The position numbers and the translations under genes are program-made. 64,000 nt of DNA, taken from assembly GCF_019656455.1 (NCBI RefSeq), contig NZ_BPMK01000018.1, positions 1 through 64,000 on the forward strand. The letters run 5' to 3'. Source of the stretch: Noviherbaspirillum aridicola (lineage in GTDB: Bacteria > Pseudomonadota > Gammaproteobacteria > Burkholderiales > Burkholderiaceae_D). Shown here in pieces: positions 60,242-64,000 of this stretch. Every line of letters starts with the position of its first letter. The first letter of the stretch is position 1. Below the pieces are notes generated by a model that saw only the letters and a list, made by a program, of their open reading frames with translations, had not been told where the DNA came from and searched no databases.

Positions 60242-61114
60242 ATGCTGTCAACGCAAACGTCCGATTCCCGCGTGGAGGCAAACTCCACGTTGCACGCCAC
60301 CTCCACTGAAGCAGGCTGGCAGCGACAGGGAAAACTGTGGTCGAACCTGAAGGAACTGTGCGACGTCTTGCGCATCCCCTCCGCAGCCATACATACGGAC
60401 GAGGAATTGCTGTTCCAGCATGTGCAGTTCAAGACCGGCCAAAGGATCCACACCATAGGCCAGCCTTTCGATACGCTGTACATCGTGCACTCCGGTTTCC
60501 TGAAGACCGTGCTGATCGACGAATTCGGCAATGAACAGGTACTCAGCTTCCCGATGAAGGGTGACCTGTTCGGTGTCGACGGGATTCACACCAAGCGATA
60601 CGCGTCGGAGGCGGTGGCGCTGTCGAACTGCGACCTGATTCTTCTGCCTTTCAAGAAACTGACCGCGCTCGGGCGCGCACATGTCGAGTTCGAGCACGCA
60701 ATGTACAGCGTGATGAGCCGTGAACTGGTGCGCGAGCAGGCCATGGTCAGCATGCTCGGCGCGCTGAGCGCGGAAGCACGGGTCGCCCGCTTTCTGGTGA
60801 ACCTGTCGGAACGCTATGCCGAGATGGGATATTCCAGCAAGCTGTTCAACCTGCGCATGACGCGCCATGAGATAGGCAGCTACCTCGGCCTGACCCTGGA
60901 AACCGTCAGCCGCACGCTGTCGGCCTTCAACGAGATCGGACTGATCTCCGTCGACCAGCGCTCCATCGGCATCAAGGACCTGGATTCGCTGAAGACGCTG
61001 CGCCGCCTCCCGCCCTCCAGTTCGCGCGCCAAGCAGGTCGCCTCGAGAAAGGCGAAACAGCTGGCCCAGCAGGAGCGCCCCGAGGGCGAGTGGGGCCAGG
61101 TGGCAGGCGTCTGA
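60242..61114 (+). CDS. Crp/Fnr-family transcription regulator
   Basis: A 290-residue regulator. Cyclic-nucleotide-fold sensor domain (about 50-150), dimer helix and winged helix with recognition sequence GLTLETVSRTLSAFNEIGLI; the Glu-x-x-Ser-Arg set equals that of E. coli FNR, which reads TTGAT half-sites. The N-terminus has only Cys40 near the FNR cysteine cluster, so no [4Fe-4S] oxygen sensor is expected. A 40-residue basic C-terminal tail follows. The ATG at 60242 is six bases after AGGAG; the ATG at 60236 directly abuts it and is less likely. Confidence 0.88.
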   Translation: MLSTQTSDSRVEANSTLHATSTEAGWQRQGKLWSNLKELCDVLRIPSAAIHTDEELLFQHVQFKTGQRIHTIGQPFDTLYIVHSGFLKTVLIDEFGNEQVLSFPMKGDLFGVDGIHTKRYASEAVALSNCDLILLPFKKLTALGRAHVEFEHAMYSVMSRELVREQAMVSMLGALSAEARVARFLVNLSERYAEMGYSSKLFNLRMTRHEIGSYLGLTLETVSRTLSAFNEIGLISVDQRSIGIKDLDSLKTLRRLPPSSSRAKQVASRKAKQLAQQERPEGEWGQVAGV

Positions 61115-61140
61115 TCTCCGGCCCGCACCCAGTCGAAAAT

Positions 61141-61166
61141 GCCCGCGTCATGCGGGCGTTTTTTTT
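61141..61166 (+). terminator. Terminator after the Crp/Fnr gene
   Basis: GCCCGC/GCGGGC stem (61141-61146, 61152-61157) with a 5-base loop, followed by eight T residues. The T run touches the stop codon of the convergent Lrp-type gene. Confidence 0.9.
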
Positions 61167-61642
61167 CACTCGCCCGACAGCAGCGAGGCAGCAATCGCGT
61201 GATCGTCCTTCAGGTTCTGCAGCACGATGTTGGACCTGATGTCGAGCACGCCTTTCGTCTTGTAGAGCCTGTCCAGCACGAATGCGGAGAAGTGCTTCAG
61301 CGAGCGCGCCCGCACGCGCAGCAGATAGTTGGCCTCGCCGGTGATGATGTACGCACCCGCGACCTCCGGCCAGGTCTGCACCGCGGCGCTGAAGTTTTCA
61401 TGCCACTGCTCGACGTCGCGGCGCATCGTGACCTGGACGAAGGCGTCCACCTCCAGCCCGACGCGGGAAGGATCGAGCAGCGCGACGTAGCGCGCGATCA
61501 CGCCTTTCTCCTCCAGCTGACGCACCCTGCGCAGGCATGCCGATGGCGACAGGAAGACTTTTTCCGCAAGCTCGAGATTGCTGATGCGGCCGTCCTCCTG
61601 CAGGAAGTGCAGCAGCCTGAGATCCATGGCGTCCAGTGTCAT
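61166..61642 (-). CDS. Lrp/AsnC-family regulator (KynR-like)
   Basis: A 158-residue Lrp-type protein: helix-turn-helix [20 protein letters not shown]...[18 protein letters not shown], then the RAM domain with [21 protein letters not shown]. It is divergent from kynB-kynU-kynA, the position of KynR, which in pseudomonads activates kyn genes with kynurenine; that link is inferred. The ATG at 61642 has GAAAG upstream; an in-frame ATG at 61627 is possible. Confidence 0.85.
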   Translation of the reverse strand: MTLDAMDLRLLHFLQEDGRISNLELAEKVFLSPSACLRRVRQLEEKGVIARYVALLDPSRVGLEVDAFVQVTMRRDVEQWHENFSAAVQTWPEVAGAYIITGEANYLLRVRARSLKHFSAFVLDRLYKTKGVLDIRSNIVLQNLKDDHAIAASLLSGE

Positions 61643-61776
61643 TGCAATCTTTCGTCGTCGTAGTTCAGTTTCTCGCAATTTTATTCATTTCTCAGCCAAT
61701 CCGCCGCTTCATTTCCGCAGCATTTCGCGCGGCTTTCGCACTACCATCTGTCCATCGCCCACAAACCGAGACCGAC

Positions 61777-62427
61777 ATGCCCTCCCCTATTCTCGATATC
61801 ACACCCGCGGTCCATCCCGGCCTCCCGGTGTGGCCAGGCGACACGTCCTTCAGTGCAAGCACGACCTGGCAGATCGGCGACGGCTGCCCGGTCAGGGTGA
61901 GCCGGCTCACCCTGTCGACGCACACGGGCGCCCACTGCGACGCGCCGTCTCACTTCGCCCGGCAAGGACGCACCATCGACGAGGTTTCCCTCGATGCCTA
62001 TGTCGGCGCCTGTCGCGTCATCCATTGCATCGGCGCCGAGCGGGTGGAGCCGTCGCATCTGCGGTCGTATCTCGACGGCGTACCCGCGCGGGTGCTGCTC
62101 CGCACCTACCGGCGCGCGCCGCTTGACGCCTGGGACAAGCATTTTCCGGGCGTGGCGCCGGAGACCGTCGACCTGCTCGCGGCGCATGGCGTGCGCCTGA
62201 TCGGCGTCGATACGCCTTCGCTCGATCCGCAGGAGTCGAAGACCATGGATGCACATCACCGGGTGCACGCACACCAGATGGCGATCCTCGAGGGCATCGT
62301 ACTGGACGACGTGGCCGCCGGCGATTACGAACTGATCGCCTTGCCGCTGAAGCTCGCGGGCATGGATGCCAGCCCGGTACGCGCCATCCTGCGCCCTCTC
62401 CCGCAGACACAGGGAGATGCGGCATGA
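61777..62427 (+). CDS. kynB: Kynurenine formamidase
   Basis: A 216-residue metal-dependent cyclase-family enzyme: the [12 protein letters not shown] motif gives the His/Asp zinc ligands, with the VWPGDT and [12 protein letters not shown] blocks. It hydrolyses N-formylkynurenine to kynurenine, the second step of tryptophan breakdown. The ATG at 61777 gives [10 protein letters not shown]; the frame is open from 61636. It overlaps kynU by four bases. Confidence 0.95.
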   Translation: MPSPILDITPAVHPGLPVWPGDTSFSASTTWQIGDGCPVRVSRLTLSTHTGAHCDAPSHFARQGRTIDEVSLDAYVGACRVIHCIGAERVEPSHLRSYLDGVPARVLLRTYRRAPLDAWDKHFPGVAPETVDLLAAHGVRLIGVDTPSLDPQESKTMDAHHRVHAHQMAILEGIVLDDVAAGDYELIALPLKLAGMDASPVRAILRPLPQTQGDAA

Positions 62428-63671
62428 GCCTCTCGCGCGAACATTGCCTGGCGCTGGATGCGCACGACGAACTGGCGGCGCTGCGGTCGGAGTTCGAACT
62501 GCCCCGGGGCGTGATCTACCTGGACGGGAATTCCCTCGGCGCGCGTCCGTGTGCGGCGCTGGAACGCGCGCGTGAGCTGATAGGCGAGGAATGGGGCAAC
62601 GGTCTGATCCGCAGCTGGAACAAGGCGGGCTGGTTCACGCTGCCCACACGCCTGGGCGACAAGCTCGCGCCGCTGGTCGGGGCGGGCGCCGGACAAGTGG
62701 TGGTGACCGACTCCACCTCGGTCAATCTGTTCAAGGTGCTGGCCGCGGCGTTGCACAGCCAGGCGGAACGCGACGACAAGCGCAAGGTGATCGTCAGCGA
62801 GCGAAGCAATTTTCCGACCGATCTCTATATCGCCCAGGGGCTTGCCGCCTGGCTCGACCGGGGATATCGGCTGCGCCTCGTGGACAGCCCGGCAGAGCTT
62901 GCCGCGGCGGTCGATGACAGCACCGCCGTGCTGATGCTCACCCACGTGAATTACCGCACCGGCCACATGCACGACATGGAGGCCATGTCCGCCCTGGCAC
63001 ACGAACGCGGCGCGCTTGCGGTCTGGGACCTTGCGCATTCCGCCGGCGCCGTCCCGCTGGCGCTGGAGGCGAGCGGTGCCGACTATGCGGTCGGCTGCAC
63101 GTACAAGTATCTCAACGGCGGCCCCGGCGCGCCGGCGTTTCTCTGGGTCGCGCCGCGGCATCTCGCCGGCTTTCGCCAGCCGCTGTCCGGCTGGTGGGCG
63201 CATGCCTCGCCCTTCGTGATGCAGCCCGAGTTCTCCCCTGCGCCGGACATCCGGCGCGCATTGTGCGGCACGCAGCCGATCGCGTCGCTGGCCATGGTGG
63301 AGTGCGGCCTCGACATTTTCCTGCGCACCGACATGCAGCGGATCCGCGCCAAGTCCCTGGCGCTCACCGATCTGTTCATCCGCCTGGTCGAGCAGCGCTG
63401 CGCGCATCACCCGCTGGAACTGGTCACGCCGCGCGACCATGGACAGCGAGGCAGCCAGGTCAGCTTCGCGCATCCGCACGGTTATGCGGTAATGCAGGCC
63501 CTGATCGGCCGCGGGGTGATAGGCGACTACCGGGAACCGGGCATCATGCGCTTCGGCTTCACGCCGCTCTACACCCGCTTCGTCGACGTCTGGGACGCGG
63601 TCGACATCCTGGCCGACATCCTTGACAACCGGGCCTACGATACCGAGGCACCGCGCGACGCGGTCACCTGA
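62424..63671 (+). CDS. kynU: Kynureninase
   Basis: A 415-residue PLP enzyme: [11 protein letters not shown] near residue 32, [10 protein letters not shown], Schiff-base Lys in [15 protein letters not shown] and the C-terminal [18 protein letters not shown]. It cleaves kynurenine to anthranilate and alanine. It overlaps kynB by four bases and precedes kynA by 10 bases in one operon. Confidence 0.97.
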   Translation: MSLSREHCLALDAHDELAALRSEFELPRGVIYLDGNSLGARPCAALERARELIGEEWGNGLIRSWNKAGWFTLPTRLGDKLAPLVGAGAGQVVVTDSTSVNLFKVLAAALHSQAERDDKRKVIVSERSNFPTDLYIAQGLAAWLDRGYRLRLVDSPAELAAAVDDSTAVLMLTHVNYRTGHMHDMEAMSALAHERGALAVWDLAHSAGAVPLALEASGADYAVGCTYKYLNGGPGAPAFLWVAPRHLAGFRQPLSGWWAHASPFVMQPEFSPAPDIRRALCGTQPIASLAMVECGLDIFLRTDMQRIRAKSLALTDLFIRLVEQRCAHHPLELVTPRDHGQRGSQVSFAHPHGYAVMQALIGRGVIGDYREPGIMRFGFTPLYTRFVDVWDAVDILADILDNRAYDTEAPRDAVT

Positions 63672-63681
63672 AGGAATGACG

Positions 63682-64000
63682 ATGAAAGACACGAAAACGG
63701 ACGGCGCCTGGCACGACGCGCGCATGGATTTTCGCGACACGATGAGCTACGGCGACTATCTCGGCCTGGAACAGATCCTCAGCGCGCAGCACCCGCGATC
63801 GACCGACCACAACGAGATGCTTTTCATCGTGCAGCACCAGACCAGCGAACTCTGGATGAAGCTGATGCTGCATGAACTGCACGCCGCGCTCGCCGCGATA
63901 CGTGCCGACTCGCTGGCGCCGGCCTGCAAGATGCTGGCCCGGGTGGCGCGCATCATGGAACAGCTGGTGCATGCCTGGGATGTGCTCGGCACCATGACGC
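63682..64000 (+). CDS. kynA: Tryptophan 2,3-dioxygenase, N-terminal part
   Basis: The first 106 codons are in the window; the gene runs off the end. It starts [20 protein letters not shown], then [33 protein letters not shown] and [11 protein letters not shown], the classical heme-dioxygenase N-terminus with the active-site His. It opens the tryptophan ring in the first step of the pathway. AAGGA lies seven bases before the ATG at 63682; an in-frame ATG at 63676 abuts it. Confidence 0.96.
   Translation, partial: MKDTKTDGAWHDARMDFRDTMSYGDYLGLEQILSAQHPRSTDHNEMLFIVQHQTSELWMKLMLHELHAALAAIRADSLAPACKMLARVARIMEQLVHAWDVLGTMT

Overview
The window is about 64 kb of GC-rich chromosomal DNA from a betaproteobacterium, most likely order Burkholderiales and probably Oxalobacteraceae (Herbaspirillum/Noviherbaspirillum-like). 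This rests on gene order (rpsF-priB-rpsR-rplI, pyrG-kdsA-eno-ftsB, bamC-dapA, the full isc operon, kynB-kynU-kynA) and on the style of the proteins; no species-level marker such as rRNA is present. Almost all of it is dense housekeeping sequence on both strands. The one mobile element is the end of an IS3-family insertion sequence at the left edge.

Layout. 0-2.5 kb: IS end, terminator, the ribosomal operon rplI/rpsR/priB/rpsF (minus) and the divergent lexA with two tandem SOS boxes. 2.7-11.8 kb: trmJ, suhB, rhlE, mutS with a coupled exported protein of unknown function, slyD, the ribosomal oxygenase gene roxA and an Ala/Pro-rich lipoprotein. 11.8-19.8 kb: a minus-strand block with an MBL hydrolase, bamC-dapA, a methyltransferase, trpS, an M50 protease, a YciO/Sua5 protein, htpX and a PHP phosphoesterase. 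19.8-26.7 kb: alpha/beta hydrolase, acyl-CoA synthetase, patatin, small lipoprotein, DUF455 protein, gamma carbonic anhydrase, hslO and ftsB. 26.7-37.8 kb: eno, kdsA, pyrG, an LpxR-like protein, an alpha/beta hydrolase, comEC, tatD and a lolD/lolC-type exporter with one permease gene. 37.9-44.3 kb: phosphoglycerate-mutase-like protein, recJ, prfB (with the programmed +1 frameshift), lysS and a glycine-zipper protein. 44.4-46.0 kb: an orphan PAS histidine kinase. 46.0-51.8 kb: the complete iscRSUA-hscBA-fdx-iscX operon with its promoter. 51.9-57.6 kb: hypothetical outer-membrane-like protein, low-molecular-weight tyrosine phosphatase, a uracil-DNA-glycosylase-fold protein with a changed catalytic motif, uvrB and an aromatic/aspartate aminotransferase. 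57.7 kb: tRNA-Asn. 58.1-61.1 kb: a signalling cluster. 61.1-64.0 kb: a divergent Lrp regulator and the kynurenine operon kynB-kynU-kynA, cut by the window end.

The most unusual part is the signalling cluster at 58.1-61.1 kb. A PAS/HisKA_3-type kinase homologue has Tyr170 where the phospho-accepting His should be. It sits directly before a NarL-type response regulator. A 322-base non-coding gap with three long inverted repeats follows, then a Crp/Fnr regulator that keeps the FNR-type DNA-recognition residues but lacks the FNR iron-sulfur cysteines. An orphan kinase of the same type with an intact His lies about 13 kb away, so the two kinases may share the regulator; that link is inference.

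Other points: a UNG-fold protein in which GQDPYH has become GEGPYP, a TrpRS with a four-cysteine pattern like that of the [4Fe-4S] TrpRS of Thermotoga, IscR with widened cysteine spacing, two candidate leaderless mRNAs, and several strong dyads in short intergenic spaces. No CRISPR array, prophage or secondary-metabolite cluster was seen.
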